A DNA stretch of 64,000 nucleotides. Source: Methylocella tundrae. Its GTDB lineage: Bacteria > Pseudomonadota > Alphaproteobacteria > Rhizobiales > Beijerinckiaceae. Below, in pieces: positions 10,655 through 20,262 of the stretch. The DNA is taken from positions 1,240,001 through 1,304,000 of the forward strand of contig NZ_CP139089.1 of NCBI RefSeq assembly GCF_038024855.1, given 5' to 3'. Both the position numbers and the translations under genes were made by a program. Under the pieces are notes generated by a model. The model ran no database searches and was not told where the DNA came from. It was given only the letters and a program-made list of their open reading frames with translations. Position 1 is the first letter of the stretch; the number at the start of each line of letters is the position of its first letter.

Positions 10655-11635
10655 TCACCGGTAAGGATCGGATTGCGTGAGATAAGAAAGAACATAATCT
10701 GCAACTCCACCCTCGAGAGAATGAAACGGAATGTTGCAGCCGGCGCGCTGAAGCTTGCTCATGTCCGCTTGCGTAAAATACTGATAGCGATCGCGGATGC
10801 TCAGCGGCATGTCGACATACCGCACATCCACATTTTTGTTCAGGGCTGCGCCAATCGCCAGAGTAAGATCAAGAAAAGAGCGCGCCTTGCCTGTCCCCAG
10901 ATTGAATAGACCGGAGACGTCCTTGTGCTCCAGAAGCCACATCATCACCGCGACGCAATCGGCGACATAGACAAAGTCCCGCAGTTGCTGGCCGTCTCGA
11001 AAGTCCTCGCGATGGGATCTAAAAAGCGAGATGGTCTCCCCCGCCGCAACAGCGGCGGTATTTTTGGCGACGAGACTCTGCATGTCGCCCTTATGCGACT
11101 CATTTGGCCCATAGACGTTAAAGAACTTCAGCCCGGCCCATTGCGGCGGCGCTATCCCCGCCGCGACCCGCTCCAGCGCCCAGCGATCGAAAGCGTGTTT
11201 CGACCAGCCATAGAGATTGAGCGGGCGAAGCTTATCGAGCGCGGGCGCCGACTCATCGTCAGTAAAGCCATTTGAACCATCGCCATACGTGGCGGCCGAG
11301 GACGCATAGATGAAGGGCGTGCGCTGCCGCGCGCACCAATCCCATAATCTGGCGGACAACTGAAAGTTTGTGCGCAGGATTTCATCGCCGTCCGAAGCGG
11401 TGGTCGAAGAAATGGCGCCCATATGGAACACCGCTTCCGCGCGCGGCGCCGTGCTCAGAAAACTCTCGATCCTGTCTGGCGTGACGACATCGTAAAAGCG
11501 CCGCTTGGCGATATTTTTCCACTTCGATTCATGACCAAGAGAGTCGAGGATGATGATGTCGGTGACGCCGCGCTCGTTCAGCGTCGCGACGATATTGGAG
11601 CCGATGAACCCGGTCCCGCCTGTTACAAAAATCAT
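10655..11635 (-). CDS. hldD: ADP-L-glycero-D-manno-heptose 6-epimerase
   Basis: The 326-residue protein is an extended short-chain dehydrogenase. The Rossmann motif is TGGTGFIGSNIVATLNERG at the N-terminus, followed by AVFHMGAISSTT, the active-site YASSAATYGDG and the YxxxK pair in YGWSKHAFD, then FFNVYGPNE. The GAISSTT segment and the overall length match HldD/RfaD, which converts ADP-D-glycero- to ADP-L-glycero-D-manno-heptose. GGGAAGG precedes the ATG closely. It is the first gene of the minus-strand heptose block. Confidence 0.93.
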   Translation of the reverse strand: MIFVTGGTGFIGSNIVATLNERGVTDIIILDSLGHESKWKNIAKRRFYDVVTPDRIESFLSTAPRAEAVFHMGAISSTTASDGDEILRTNFQLSARLWDWCARQRTPFIYASSAATYGDGSNGFTDDESAPALDKLRPLNLYGWSKHAFDRWALERVAAGIAPPQWAGLKFFNVYGPNESHKGDMQSLVAKNTAAVAAGETISLFRSHREDFRDGQQLRDFVYVADCVAVMMWLLEHKDVSGLFNLGTGKARSFLDLTLAIGAALNKNVDVRYVDMPLSIRDRYQYFTQADMSKLQRAGCNIPFHSLEGGVADYVLSYLTQSDPYR

Positions 11636-12109
11636 AGCGCCTTCCCGTTACGTCGATACGCCCGTCAGGGTCGTGCGAAAGAGCGTTGACGGACGAGCAT
11701 CGCCAGTCGGTACGTCCTGTTCAGCTTTAGCATAATTTTCGAAAAATGCGCAGCCGCCTTTCGGAACGAGTGGCCTCCCCCAGAAAGGAAGATCATTTAA
11801 AACAAAAGGATACTGACTCCAGACTTAAAACAAAGCTTAAGCGGCCGGCGCGCCCGGATATCCCGGCCGCGCGGACACACCAACCCCTCAAGCGGGAGCC
11901 GGCGGGGTTCCGTTGAGCATTTCCTCAAGAAAACTGTGTATTGTTTGCGATCGGCCCAAGGTCGCGCCGACGCTTTGAACGGCTATACAGACAAAGCTCT
12001 TTTAGCACGAAATGTCCCTATTCAAAAGCCATGCGGCGCACCGCCCAAACGCAGCTCTCTAGAGGCTTCCGCATGGTCTATACAGGCCCATTTGGTTAAT
12101 CCCTCTCGC
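11636..12109. other. Intergenic region between hldD and gmk
   Basis: About 470 bases without a supported gene. It should hold the hldD promoter, and it contains the hairpin listed at 11841-11870. The segment near 11740-11830 is AT-richer than its surroundings. Confidence 0.45.
11841..11870 (-). terminator. Hairpin downstream of gmk
   Basis: GCGGCCGG and CCGGCCGC form a perfect 8-bp stem with a 14-base loop. On the minus strand it is followed by TTAAGCTTTGTTTTAAG, a broken T-rich tail. It lies about 240 bases beyond the gmk stop and could end that transcript. Confidence 0.45.
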
Positions 12110-12820
12110 TTAACTCTCCCGTAGCAGCTCTTCGACGAAAGCGCCGATCCCCGCCTTTAGTCTAACGGCGCGCCGCCGCTCGGCGGTCAGGATGGCAAAA
12201 AGATCGCTGAAGGTCGTTTGCAGATCGCGATTCACCAAGACATAATCATATTGGGTCCAGCGCAGGATTTCATTGCGCGCATTCTCGAGCCGCTTGGCGA
12301 TGACCTCTGGCGGATCTTCCGCGCGGCGTTCGAGCCTGGCGCGAAGCTCCTTCATCGAGGGCGGCAGGATAAAGATCGTCACGACGTCTTCGGCCGTCTT
12401 TTGCTTGACCTGCTGAGTGCCCTGGTAATCAATGTCGAACAGGACGTCGCGCCCCTGCGCCAGCACTTTTTCGACGGGCTCGCGCGGTGTGCCGTAGCAG
12501 TTGCCATGCACCTCCGCCCATTCGAGCAGTTCGCCGCCGTCACGCAGCGCCTCGAACTGTTTTCGCGTGATGAAGGTGTAGTGAATGCCGTCGACTTCGC
12601 TCGACCGGCGCGGCCGCGTCGTCACCGAGATCGACAGCGTGAGATCAAGCTCCTTGGTCTGGAGCAACATGCGGGTCAGCGTCGTTTTGCCGGCTCCCGA
12701 GGGCGACGAGAGGATCAGCATAAAGCCGCGCCGGCCTGCGTCTTTGCGTCGCGGCAGATCGTTCGCGTCATCCGCGTTCCGGCCTGTCCCCTGTGTCGCG
12801 CGGTCCTCGTCTGGATGCAT
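12110..12820 (-). CDS. gmk: Guanylate kinase
   Basis: The protein of about 236 residues phosphorylates GMP to GDP. The P-loop is LILSSPSGAGKTTLTRMLL, followed by SVTTRPRRSSEVDGIHY (GMP binding) and ELLEWAEVHGNCYGTPR. The lid region has RLERRAEDPPEVIAKRLENA. It carries about 30 extra residues before the P-loop when started at the ATG at 12820, which lies 4 bases after the yicC stop. A shorter start at the methionine just before LILSSPSG is possible. It is translated right after yicC, the usual partner. Confidence 0.95.
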   Translation of the reverse strand: MHPDEDRATQGTGRNADDANDLPRRKDAGRRGFMLILSSPSGAGKTTLTRMLLQTKELDLTLSISVTTRPRRSSEVDGIHYTFITRKQFEALRDGGELLEWAEVHGNCYGTPREPVEKVLAQGRDVLFDIDYQGTQQVKQKTAEDVVTIFILPPSMKELRARLERRAEDPPEVIAKRLENARNEILRWTQYDYVLVNRDLQTTFSDLFAILTAERRRAVRLKAGIGAFVEELLRES

Positions 12821-12824
12821 CAGC

Positions 12825-13709
12825 CTACTCGATGTTCTGAATCTGCTCACGAAACTGCTCGATTTCAACGCGCAGTTCGAGGCCAATGGTCGTGAGGCTC
12901 GCATCGTTCGATTTGGCGCAAAGCGTGTTGGCTTCGCGCGCGAGCTCCTGAGAAAGGAAATCCAGCCGACGGCCGACAACGCCGCCAGCCGCGAGGAGAT
13001 CGCGCGCCGCGCAAAGATGGGTCGCCAGCCGGTCGAGCTCTTCCCTGATATCGGCTTTCGCCGCCAGAATCATCGCCTCCTGATGGAGGCGGTTTGGATC
13101 CAGATTGCTGCTTTCGCAGAGGGTTGCAATCGTTTGTTCGAGCCGCGCCCTAACCGCGTCAGCTTGTCTTGCCGGATTGGCTTCGGCCGCTTGCGTCAAC
13201 GCGTCGATTCGGTCGAGACGGGCATCCAGCACGAACGACAGAGCCGCGCCCTCGCTTCGCCGCATCGCCAGCAAGGCCTGGATCGCCTTGTCGAGATCTT
13301 CCAGCGCGCCCGCGCGGGCGGCGGCGATCGCAGCCTCGGTTTCGGCTGCGTCGATGATTTCGACGACGCCCCGCATGGACAAAAGCCCATCGAGGCGCGC
13401 CGGCTCAAGATTTCGGGAAAGATCGACGTCAGCCACCGCCGCCACGAGCTTGCCGAGGAGCTCGTGATTGATGCGGATATCCGGGTTCAAAGCCTCGCGC
13501 TGGACCGACAGGGTCGCGTAAAGCGTTCCGCGCGCCAGCCGGTCCACGAGCCTTCGGCGCGCGTCAGCTTCAACCGCCTCGAAAGGCGGCGGCAAACGCA
13601 GCCGCGCGTCGAAACCCTTGGCGTTGACGGATTTGAGCTCCCACGCCCAGCTGTAGGCGCCGACGCCGCCCGCGATCCGGGCAAAACCAGTCATGCTGGC
13701 GATTGTCAT
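12825..13709 (-). CDS. yicC: YicC-family endoribonuclease
   Basis: The 294-residue protein begins MTIASMTGFARIAGGVGAYS, the standard start of the YicC family. The C-terminal DUF1732 part has LATHLCAARDLLAAGGVVGR and FLSQELAREANTLCAKSND. Family members have been described as metal-dependent RNases involved in RNA turnover. Its stop lies 4 bases before the gmk start, so the two are very probably co-transcribed and coupled. Confidence 0.93.
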   Translation of the reverse strand: MTIASMTGFARIAGGVGAYSWAWELKSVNAKGFDARLRLPPPFEAVEADARRRLVDRLARGTLYATLSVQREALNPDIRINHELLGKLVAAVADVDLSRNLEPARLDGLLSMRGVVEIIDAAETEAAIAAARAGALEDLDKAIQALLAMRRSEGAALSFVLDARLDRIDALTQAAEANPARQADAVRARLEQTIATLCESSNLDPNRLHQEAMILAAKADIREELDRLATHLCAARDLLAAGGVVGRRLDFLSQELAREANTLCAKSNDASLTTIGLELRVEIEQFREQIQNIE

Positions 13710-13821
13710 TGTTTTAAACTTGAATGCTGGAGGAGCGGGGGCTTGAGCGCAACATAGGGCCGCGCGGCGGCTGGCTCAAGTTACGCGCCGGAAAGCCGGG
13801 CGATCTCGAGGGAAATCTGAC

Positions 13822-13842
13822 CCGAAATTCTGTGAATTTCGG
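13822..13842 (-). terminator. Perfect 9-bp hairpin after era
   Basis: CCGAAATTC and GAATTTCGG pair perfectly around a 3-base loop, 12 bases past the era stop on the minus strand. No T run follows. It may end the rpoZ-to-era run or protect its 3' end. Confidence 0.5.
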
Positions 13843-13853
13843 ATCATTCCCGC

Positions 13854-14789
13854 CTATTTCGGGAAATCGAGTCCCATTTCGCGGTAGCGCTCGGGATCAT
13901 CAGCCCAATTCTCACGCACTTTTACGAAAAGGAACAAATGCACCGTCTGCTCGGTGGCTTCCATGATTTCCTTACGCGCGGCGCTGCCGATCGCCTTGAT
14001 GGTGCGTCCGCCCTCGCCGATGACGATTTTCTTGTGGCCCTCGCGCATGACATAAATCGTCTGTTCGATGCGCGCCGAGCCATCCGGCATGTCTTTCCAA
14101 AGCTCCGTCTCGACCGTTGATTGATAGGGTAATTCGTCGTGCAGCCGTTCGAAGATTTTTTCGCGCGTGATTTCGGCGGCGAGGGAGCGCAAGGGCGCGT
14201 CGGAGATCTGGTCTTCCGGGTAGAGCCACGGCCCCGGCCGCATCATGGCGCCGAGCGCGGCTCTCAGTTTTGGCACGCCATGCCCGCGCAGCGCGGAAAT
14301 CATGAATGTGTCGGCAAATGACAGCTCGCCGTTGAGCCGGGCGGCCAATTCGAGAAGTTTCGGCGGCTCGACCGTATCGATCTTGTTGAGGACAAGAATT
14401 TTGGCGCCGCCGACTTGCGGCAGCCGCGCCAGAATGGCCTCGACCTCGTCGTCGACGCCTTTGCGCGCATCAACCAGGAGGGCGACCGCATCGGCGTCCC
14501 CCGCCCCGCCCCAGGCGGACGTCACCATCGCGCGGTCGAGCCTTCGCTTCGGCGCGAAAATTCCCGGCGTGTCGACAAAGACGATCTGCGCCATCCCCTC
14601 GATGGCGATGCCGCGCACGAGGCTGCGCGTCGTCTGCACCTTGCGCGAAACGATCGAGACTTTCGCTCCGACGAGCTGATTGATCAGCGTCGATTTGCCG
14701 GCGTTCGGCGCGCCGATCAGGGCGACAAAGCCACAGCGCGTCTCCTGCGCGCCGTCGGCGCCGCCTCCTGCACCCAAAGCTTCGTTCAC
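13854..14789 (-). CDS. era: GTPase Era
   Basis: The 311-residue protein is a GTPase that binds 16S rRNA during 30S maturation. The G1 motif is ALIGAPNAGKSTLINQLVG, G3 is FVDTPGIF and G4 is LVLNKID. The C-terminal KH domain has KKIVIGEGGRTIKAIGSAA. The start overlaps the rnc stop by 4 bases, so the genes are translationally coupled. recO, which often follows era in alphaproteobacteria, is not here; yicC and gmk follow instead. Confidence 0.97.
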   Translation of the reverse strand: MNEALGAGGGADGAQETRCGFVALIGAPNAGKSTLINQLVGAKVSIVSRKVQTTRSLVRGIAIEGMAQIVFVDTPGIFAPKRRLDRAMVTSAWGGAGDADAVALLVDARKGVDDEVEAILARLPQVGGAKILVLNKIDTVEPPKLLELAARLNGELSFADTFMISALRGHGVPKLRAALGAMMRPGPWLYPEDQISDAPLRSLAAEITREKIFERLHDELPYQSTVETELWKDMPDGSARIEQTIYVMREGHKKIVIGEGGRTIKAIGSAARKEIMEATEQTVHLFLFVKVRENWADDPERYREMGLDFPK

Positions 14790-15499
14790 GCCACGCCTTT
14801 CTGGCCGCCGGATTCATTGATGTTTTCACGCGCCATGAAGGCCGCGGCGGCCGCCTGCTCGGCGAGCCGCTTCGCCAAACCCTTCGCCTCGGCTTTCGCG
14901 TAGCCTGGGATTTCGACGCAGATGGTAAATTCCGGCGCGTGGTCTGGGCCCTCGCGCGCCGTCTGGCGATAAGAGGGAGGCGGCAGGCCGCGGGCCTGCG
15001 CCCACTCCTGCAACGCCGTCTTCGGGTCGCGCAATGGCCGGCGCGGCGAGCGCATCCGTGGTTCAAACGCGCGCGTGACGACAGCTTTCGCCGCCGCATA
15101 GCCCGCGTCGAGAAAGACCGCCCCGATGATTGATTCGCATATATCGCCGAGTATCGCCGTGTTCACGGCGGGGCTCTGCTTCTCGCTATCGCCGAGGCGC
15201 ACGAAGGCCTGCGCACCCCATTCCAGCGCGACTTCCGCGCAACTCTCCTTGCGCACGAGGTCGGCAAGGCGGCGCGACAATTCGCCCTCATCTGCGTCCG
15301 GGAAAGCTTCATAGAGCATTTGCGCGACGACGAGGCCAAGGACGCGATCGCCGAGAAATTCCAGCCTTTGATAGGTCTCTCGCTTGGCGCCCGCCGCCGC
15401 GCTGACATGCGTCAGGGCGGCGGTGATAAGACCGCCCGCGTCGAAATGATGCCCGATGCGCGCCTCGAGCGCGCTTACGTCCGGCTGCCGGCCCGTCAT
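14786..15499 (-). CDS. rnc: Ribonuclease III
   Basis: The 237-residue protein cleaves double-stranded RNA, including rRNA precursors. The RNase III signature is LEFLGDRVLGLVVAQ, with the second acidic site in GDICESIIGAVFLDAGY. The C-terminal double-stranded RNA-binding domain starts at DPKTALQEWAQARGLPPP and ends near GLAKRLAEQAAAAAFMA. The Arg after GD in the signature is seen in other alphaproteobacteria. The ATG directly abuts the lepB stop, and the gene overlaps era by 4 bases. Confidence 0.97.
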   Translation of the reverse strand: MTGRQPDVSALEARIGHHFDAGGLITAALTHVSAAAGAKRETYQRLEFLGDRVLGLVVAQMLYEAFPDADEGELSRRLADLVRKESCAEVALEWGAQAFVRLGDSEKQSPAVNTAILGDICESIIGAVFLDAGYAAAKAVVTRAFEPRMRSPRRPLRDPKTALQEWAQARGLPPPSYRQTAREGPDHAPEFTICVEIPGYAKAEAKGLAKRLAEQAAAAAFMARENINESGGQKGVA

Positions 15500-16294
15500 C
15501 TACTTCACAGGTTTCAACATCCGATCCCAGCGGACGGTCCAGGGCCATTCCCAGAACGCCCAGGCGGGTTCTCCCTTGCCGACGGAAAAGAAGATCAACT
15601 CGGCGCGGCCGACGAGATTTTGGAACGGCACATAGCCGACGCCGCCTTGATCCGGCGAAACACGACTGTCGGTCGAATTGTCGCGATTGTCACCCATCAT
15701 GAAATAGTTATTCGGCGGCACCACGAACACTGGCGTATTGTCGTTGAAGCCGGTATCGCCCTGAATTTCGATGATCGTGTGCTTGACGCCGCCGGGGAGC
15801 GTTTCCTCATAGGTCGGAACGTCGGTCTCGCGGCCATAGAAATCTTCCGTATGCGCTTTGGCGATCGGCGTGCGGGGGACCAGTTCGTCATTGATATAGA
15901 GGCGCCCTTCCTTCATCTGGATTCTGTCGCCGGGCAGACCGATCACGCGCTTGATGTAGTCGGTCGTTCCATCGCGGGGCAGCTTGAACACCACGACGTC
16001 TCCCCGCTTTGGCGCGGAGCCCATGATGCGCCCTTTGAAGAGATCGGGGCTGAACGGGAAGGAATGATCCGAATAGCCATAGGCATATTTAGAGACGAAC
16101 AGATAATCTCCGATAAGCAGCGTCGGTATCATCGACCCTGATGGAATGTTGAAGGGCTGGAACAGAAAAGTCCGCACGACGAGAGCGATCAGCAGAGCCT
16201 GGACGACGACCTTGATCGTCTCGCCAATGCCGCCTTCCTTCGCCTGGGGCTTGAGCTTAGCCCCTTTTCCGTCCAACCGCGCAGGCTCTGTCAT
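15500..16294 (-). CDS. lepB: Signal peptidase I
   Basis: The 264-residue inner-membrane protease removes signal peptides. One N-terminal membrane segment (VVVQALLIALVVRTFLFQPF) is followed by the catalytic serine in NIPSGSMIPTLLIGDYLFV and the catalytic lysine in DYIKRVIGLPGDRI. Further conserved pieces are PPNNYFMMGDNRDNSTDSR and the C-terminal VGRAELIFFS. The gene is first in a tight lepB-rnc-era run and is preceded by about 350 bases that include a repeat copy. Confidence 0.96.
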   Translation of the reverse strand: MTEPARLDGKGAKLKPQAKEGGIGETIKVVVQALLIALVVRTFLFQPFNIPSGSMIPTLLIGDYLFVSKYAYGYSDHSFPFSPDLFKGRIMGSAPKRGDVVVFKLPRDGTTDYIKRVIGLPGDRIQMKEGRLYINDELVPRTPIAKAHTEDFYGRETDVPTYEETLPGGVKHTIIEIQGDTGFNDNTPVFVVPPNNYFMMGDNRDNSTDSRVSPDQGGVGYVPFQNLVGRAELIFFSVGKGEPAWAFWEWPWTVRWDRMLKPVK

Positions 16295-16361
16295 CTCAAC
16301 TTTTCTCTCTTCTGGGCAATTTGGAGCGAACCTTCCAAACGGTTCGCCTGCAACTGAGGCG

Positions 16362-16482
16362 CTTAGAGCATATTCCGATCAGATCGGTTTGATCTGATCG
16401 ACAAGAATATGCTCAAGCTTTTGGATCTTGAGCGATTTCTGATCGATCGAATGACTCCATTCGATCGGAAAGCGCTCTAGAC
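16362..16482. repeat. Dispersed palindromic repeat, copy B
   Basis: A complete copy of about 120 bases. It contains a long hairpin whose outer arms read GAGCATATTC and GAATATGCTC and whose inner arms read GATCAGATCG and, with one change, CGATCTGATC, plus a second small stem TCGAATG/CATTCGA around a GACTC site. AGAGC-type ends bound it. It lies in the lepB-acpS gap (16295-16648), which otherwise shows no gene. Confidence 0.9.
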
Positions 16483-16648
16483 TGAAAAGGCCGTTTCCGC
16501 CGGCCTGGCTCTCGAAAATCGGTGAAAATCGCAGCGAAACCAGGCCAGAAGCCTCGCTCCTTATCATGCAGCGAAACGGCGGTACAGGGCGCGCCGGGCA
16601 AATGCCGAAAAGTTGCAGATTTTTCGGCGCGCTCGGCGAAACCTCGGC

Positions 16649-17092
16649 TCAGGCCTCGTAGATCGCCGATTCGGGAGGGGTCAGAACCGCATCCGGATCT
16701 TCACGCGCCTCGATGATGACATGCGCCTGCGCCCACGGATATTCGTCCGTGAGCGTCAGATGCAGCACGGCGCGAAAGCCCCTTGGCGTCAAGGTTTCCA
16801 GCCGCTTCGCAGCGCCTCCGGTCAAATTCAGGGTCGGCTGACCCGAGGGAAGATTGACGACGCCCATTTCCCGCCAGGCGACGCCAAAGCGCAGTCCCGT
16901 GCCAAGCGCCTTCGCGCAAGCCTCCTTCGCGGCGAAACGCTTGGCGTAGGAGGCCGCCCGCCCCGCCCTGCCGTCGGATTTGCGGCGCTCGACGTCGGTG
17001 AAGCAGCGGTTGGTGAAGCGCTCGCCGAAGCGCGCCAGCGAATCCTCAATGCGGCGAATGTCGCAAAGATCATTGCCTAACCCTATGATCAT
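16649..17092 (-). CDS. acpS: Holo-ACP synthase
   Basis: The 147-residue protein moves the 4'-phosphopantetheine group from CoA to acyl carrier protein. The start [19 protein letters not shown] is the family N-terminus with the metal-binding Asp, and [18 protein letters not shown] holds the second metal/CoA site. The longer frame upstream overlaps pdxJ and is not family-like. It follows pdxJ by 14 bases. It might also load the carrier domain of the Pls-like synthetase at 23129-27214, though AcpS usually prefers fatty-acid carriers. Confidence 0.95.
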   Translation of the reverse strand: MIIGLGNDLCDIRRIEDSLARFGERFTNRCFTDVERRKSDGRAGRAASYAKRFAAKEACAKALGTGLRFGVAWREMGVVNLPSGQPTLNLTGGAAKRLETLTPRGFRAVLHLTLTDEYPWAQAHVIIEAREDPDAVLTPPESAIYEA

Positions 17093-17106
17093 TGCATCAA
17101 TCCGCC

Positions 17107-17859
17107 TCAAGCCGCCCTTGCCCGCCCGGCGTCCATCGCCGCGCGCATGCGCTCGATCGCCGCCCCAAGCCCGATGAAAATCGCCTCGCTGACGAGATAA
17201 TGTCCGATATTCAATTCGGCAATTTCCGGCAGCGCCGAAATCGCCTCGGCGGTGATGAAATCGAGGCCGTGGCCGGCATGACATTCGATAGCGAGATGGT
17301 CGGCCAGCGTCGCGGCTGCCTTGATCCGGGCGAATTCATGATCGGCCCGCTCGATCTCGCCGTGAGCGAGAGCGTCGCACCAGGCGCCGGTATGCAATTC
17401 GACGACCGGCGCGCCGATCGAGCGCGCCGCCTCGACGGCCCTGCGTCCCGGCTCGATAAACAGAGAGACGCGCACGCCGGCTCTCGCAAGCTCCGCCGTG
17501 ACGAGCTTCAAATGATCATGTCCGTCATGGACGTTGAGGCCGCCTTCTGTCGTGCGTTCGCTGCGCCGCTCCGGCACCAGACAGCAGGCGTGAGGCCGCG
17601 TCTCCAGCGCGATCGAGACCATGTCGTCGGTCGCCGCCATCTCGAAATTCAGCGGCGCCGAAATTTCCCGCCTGAGGCGCGCCATGTCGTCGTCGCGGAT
17701 GTGGCGGCGATCCTCGCGCAAATGCGCGGTTATGCCGTCCGCGCCCGCCGCGATTGCGACCAGAGCCGCGCGCAGGGGATCGGGAAAAGCGCCGCCGCGC
17801 GAATTACGCAGGGTCGCAACATGATCGACGTTGACGCCGAGACGGGGACGATGGGTCAT
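17107..17859 (-). CDS. pdxJ: Pyridoxine 5'-phosphate synthase
   Basis: The 250-residue TIM-barrel protein joins 1-deoxyxylulose 5-phosphate and 3-amino-2-oxopropyl phosphate to make pyridoxine 5'-phosphate. The N-terminus [18 protein letters not shown] is the family signature. [18 protein letters not shown] and [12 protein letters not shown] follow, and the C-terminal [19 protein letters not shown] closes the barrel. The ATG at 17859 gives the usual length. It belongs to the rsh-pdxJ-acpS-lepB order common in Rhizobiales. Confidence 0.96.
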   Translation of the reverse strand: MTHRPRLGVNVDHVATLRNSRGGAFPDPLRAALVAIAAGADGITAHLREDRRHIRDDDMARLRREISAPLNFEMAATDDMVSIALETRPHACCLVPERRSERTTEGGLNVHDGHDHLKLVTAELARAGVRVSLFIEPGRRAVEAARSIGAPVVELHTGAWCDALAHGEIERADHEFARIKAAATLADHLAIECHAGHGLDFITAEAISALPEIAELNIGHYLVSEAIFIGLGAAIERMRAAMDAGRARAA

Positions 17860-18051
17860 GGGTGCCGGCTTTGTGCTGATTTGGATGCGCTTTTGCTGTG
17901 AGCGCATGCGCTTATCACGAAAAACCGCCTCCGGCATCCCTCGAAGACGATTGGGGCTCGCGTTGACGCTCCCGCGATCGGCGCCGAGTTCTTTGGCCAC
18001 ATCGAGCCGGCGGAGCGAGCCATTCCCGGCAAGCGCGCGTTTACATGACGC

Positions 18052-20262
18052 CTAGCCGTTGACCCGCTCGACTTTGCTGACAACCGACCGCGAACGTAAA
18101 TTCGAAATGATCGCATTAAGGTGCTTCAAGTCGTTGACCTCGAGGTCGATGGTCATTTCGCGGAAATCCGCCGAGAGTGGGCGGAAGACGATATTGTCGA
18201 TATTGGCGGCGTGATCGCCGATCACGCTCGAAATCGTGCCGAGCGCGCCGGGCTCATTGATCGCCGTGATGACGATGCGCGCCGGAAAGAACTCGTGCCG
18301 TCCTTCGTCTATGTCCCACCGCACGTCCAGCCAGCGCTCCGGCTGTTCGTCAAAGGCGGTGAGCGCCGGCGACTGAATCGGATAGATCGTTATGCCTTCG
18401 CCGGGCGTCAGAATGCCGACGATGCGGTCGCCCGGCACGGCGCCGCCGTTCGGCGCGAAGCGCACAGGCAGATCGCCCTGCAGGCCTCGAATAGGGATGG
18501 AGTTCTGATTTTGCTCATAGCCGCCCTCGCCCGGAATTTTGAAAACGAGGCCGGCGCCCTTCTTCATGCCGAACCAGCCGGGTTCTCCGCGCGGACGCGC
18601 TTGCGCCGTCTTGCGCTCCTCCATGAATTCCGGATAGACGGCCTTGACGACATCGCCGGAAAACATCTCGCCACGGCCGACCGCTGCAAGGACATCCTCG
18701 ACGCTTGCGCGAGCCAGCCGGGGCAATACAGCCTTGAGCTTGTCTTCCGCGTAAGGTTTGCCCGCCCGCTCGAAGGCGCGCGTGACGATCTGGCGCCCGA
18801 GTCCCGCATATTGCGAACGCACCGCCTCGCGCGTCGCCCGCCGGATCGCAGAACGCGCCTTGCCCGTGACGACGAGGCCCTCCCAGGCAGCGGGAGGAAC
18901 CTGTCCCTCGGCCCGCGCGATCTCGACCTCGTCGCCGTTCTGCAGCTCCGACAGAAGCGGCGCGTGCAAGCCGTTGATCTTGGCGCCAACGGCGGAGTCG
19001 CCGACGTCGGTATGGACCGCATAGGCGAAATCGATCGGCGTCGCGCCGCGCGGCAGAGCGATCAGTCGGCCTTTCGGAGTGAAGCAGAAAACCTGGTCAT
19101 GAAATAATTCGAGCTTTGTATGCTCCAAAAACTCCTCGGGCGTATCGCCTTCGGCCAGCATTTCGATGGTCCGCCGCAGCCATTGATAGGCGCGGCTCTC
19201 CCCCGTCAGCGTCTCGCGGTCCGCGGCGACCCCGTCTTTATAAAGCGCATGCGCGGCGATGCCGTTACGGGCGATGTCCTGCATCGTTTCCGTGCGCACC
19301 TGAAGCTCGACGCGCTGCCGGCCGGGACCGACGACCGTCGTATGGATCGACTGGTAATCATTCTGCTTCGGCGTCGAAATATAGTCCTTGAAGCGGCCCG
19401 GGACGACGGCCCATTTGGTATGAACGACGCCGATGACGCGATAACAGTCCTCGACGCTTTGCACGACGACCCTGAATCCGAAGATATCGGACAATTGCTC
19501 GAAGGCGATCGATTTGCGCTCCATCTTGCGCCATACCGAATAGGGCTGCTTCTGGCGCCCTTCGACATGGGCCTTGATGCCGCGGGCGGCGAGTTCGTCG
19601 GCGAGCTCCCTTTCGATCGTCGCAATGATCTTGCCATTCTTCTGGCGAAGATCCTCGAGGCGCGTCTGGATCATCGCATAGGCGTCCGGCATCAGATGCT
19701 TGAAGGAAAGATCCTCAAGCTCATCGCGCATGCCCTGCATGCCCATGCGGCCGGCGAGGGGCGCATAGATATCCAGCGTTTCCTCAGCGATGCGCGCGCG
19801 CTTTTCCGCCGGCACGAAATGCAACGTCCGCATATTGTGAAGGCGATCGGCGAGCTTGACGAGAAGCACCCGAACGTCTTCCGCGACGGCGAGCAGGAGC
19901 TTGCGAAAATTCTCCGCATGCGCCGCCCGTTTCGAGACGAGATCGAGCTTTTTCAGCTTGGTCAGACCATCGACCAGGCGGCCAATATCCGGGCCGAACA
20001 GCCGGTCGATTTCCTCCCGCGTCGAGTCTGTGTCCTCGATCACGTCATGCAGCACGGCGGAGACGATCGTCGCATCGTCGAGCTTCATGTCGGTCAGGAT
20101 TGCGGCGACTTCGAGCGGGTGCGAAAAATAAGGGTCCCCGGACGCGCGCTTCTGCGCGCCATGCGCCTTCATGGCGTAGACATAGGCGCGGTTGAGCAAT
20201 ACTTCGTCGGCTTGCGGATTATACCGCCGCACCCGGTCGACGAGTTCATATTGCCGCATCAT
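18052..20262 (-). CDS. rsh: Bifunctional (p)ppGpp synthetase/hydrolase
   Basis: The 736-residue RelA/SpoT homologue starts at MMRQYELVDRVRRYNPQADE. The hydrolase HD domain has YFSHPLEVAAILTDMKL and VSAVLHDVIEDT. The synthetase domain has FEQLSDIFGFRVVVQSVED and NDYQSIHTTVVGPGRQRVEL. A TGS domain follows (VFCFTPKGRLIALPRGATPI), and a C-terminal ACT domain has VITAINEPGALGTISSVIG. Both catalytic halves look intact, so it should set the stringent-response alarmone level in both directions, as the usual single Rsh of this order does. rpoZ lies upstream. Confidence 0.96.
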   Translation of the reverse strand: MMRQYELVDRVRRYNPQADEVLLNRAYVYAMKAHGAQKRASGDPYFSHPLEVAAILTDMKLDDATIVSAVLHDVIEDTDSTREEIDRLFGPDIGRLVDGLTKLKKLDLVSKRAAHAENFRKLLLAVAEDVRVLLVKLADRLHNMRTLHFVPAEKRARIAEETLDIYAPLAGRMGMQGMRDELEDLSFKHLMPDAYAMIQTRLEDLRQKNGKIIATIERELADELAARGIKAHVEGRQKQPYSVWRKMERKSIAFEQLSDIFGFRVVVQSVEDCYRVIGVVHTKWAVVPGRFKDYISTPKQNDYQSIHTTVVGPGRQRVELQVRTETMQDIARNGIAAHALYKDGVAADRETLTGESRAYQWLRRTIEMLAEGDTPEEFLEHTKLELFHDQVFCFTPKGRLIALPRGATPIDFAYAVHTDVGDSAVGAKINGLHAPLLSELQNGDEVEIARAEGQVPPAAWEGLVVTGKARSAIRRATREAVRSQYAGLGRQIVTRAFERAGKPYAEDKLKAVLPRLARASVEDVLAAVGRGEMFSGDVVKAVYPEFMEERKTAQARPRGEPGWFGMKKGAGLVFKIPGEGGYEQNQNSIPIRGLQGDLPVRFAPNGGAVPGDRIVGILTPGEGITIYPIQSPALTAFDEQPERWLDVRWDIDEGRHEFFPARIVITAINEPGALGTISSVIGDHAANIDNIVFRPLSADFREMTIDLEVNDLKHLNAIISNLRSRSVVSKVERVNG

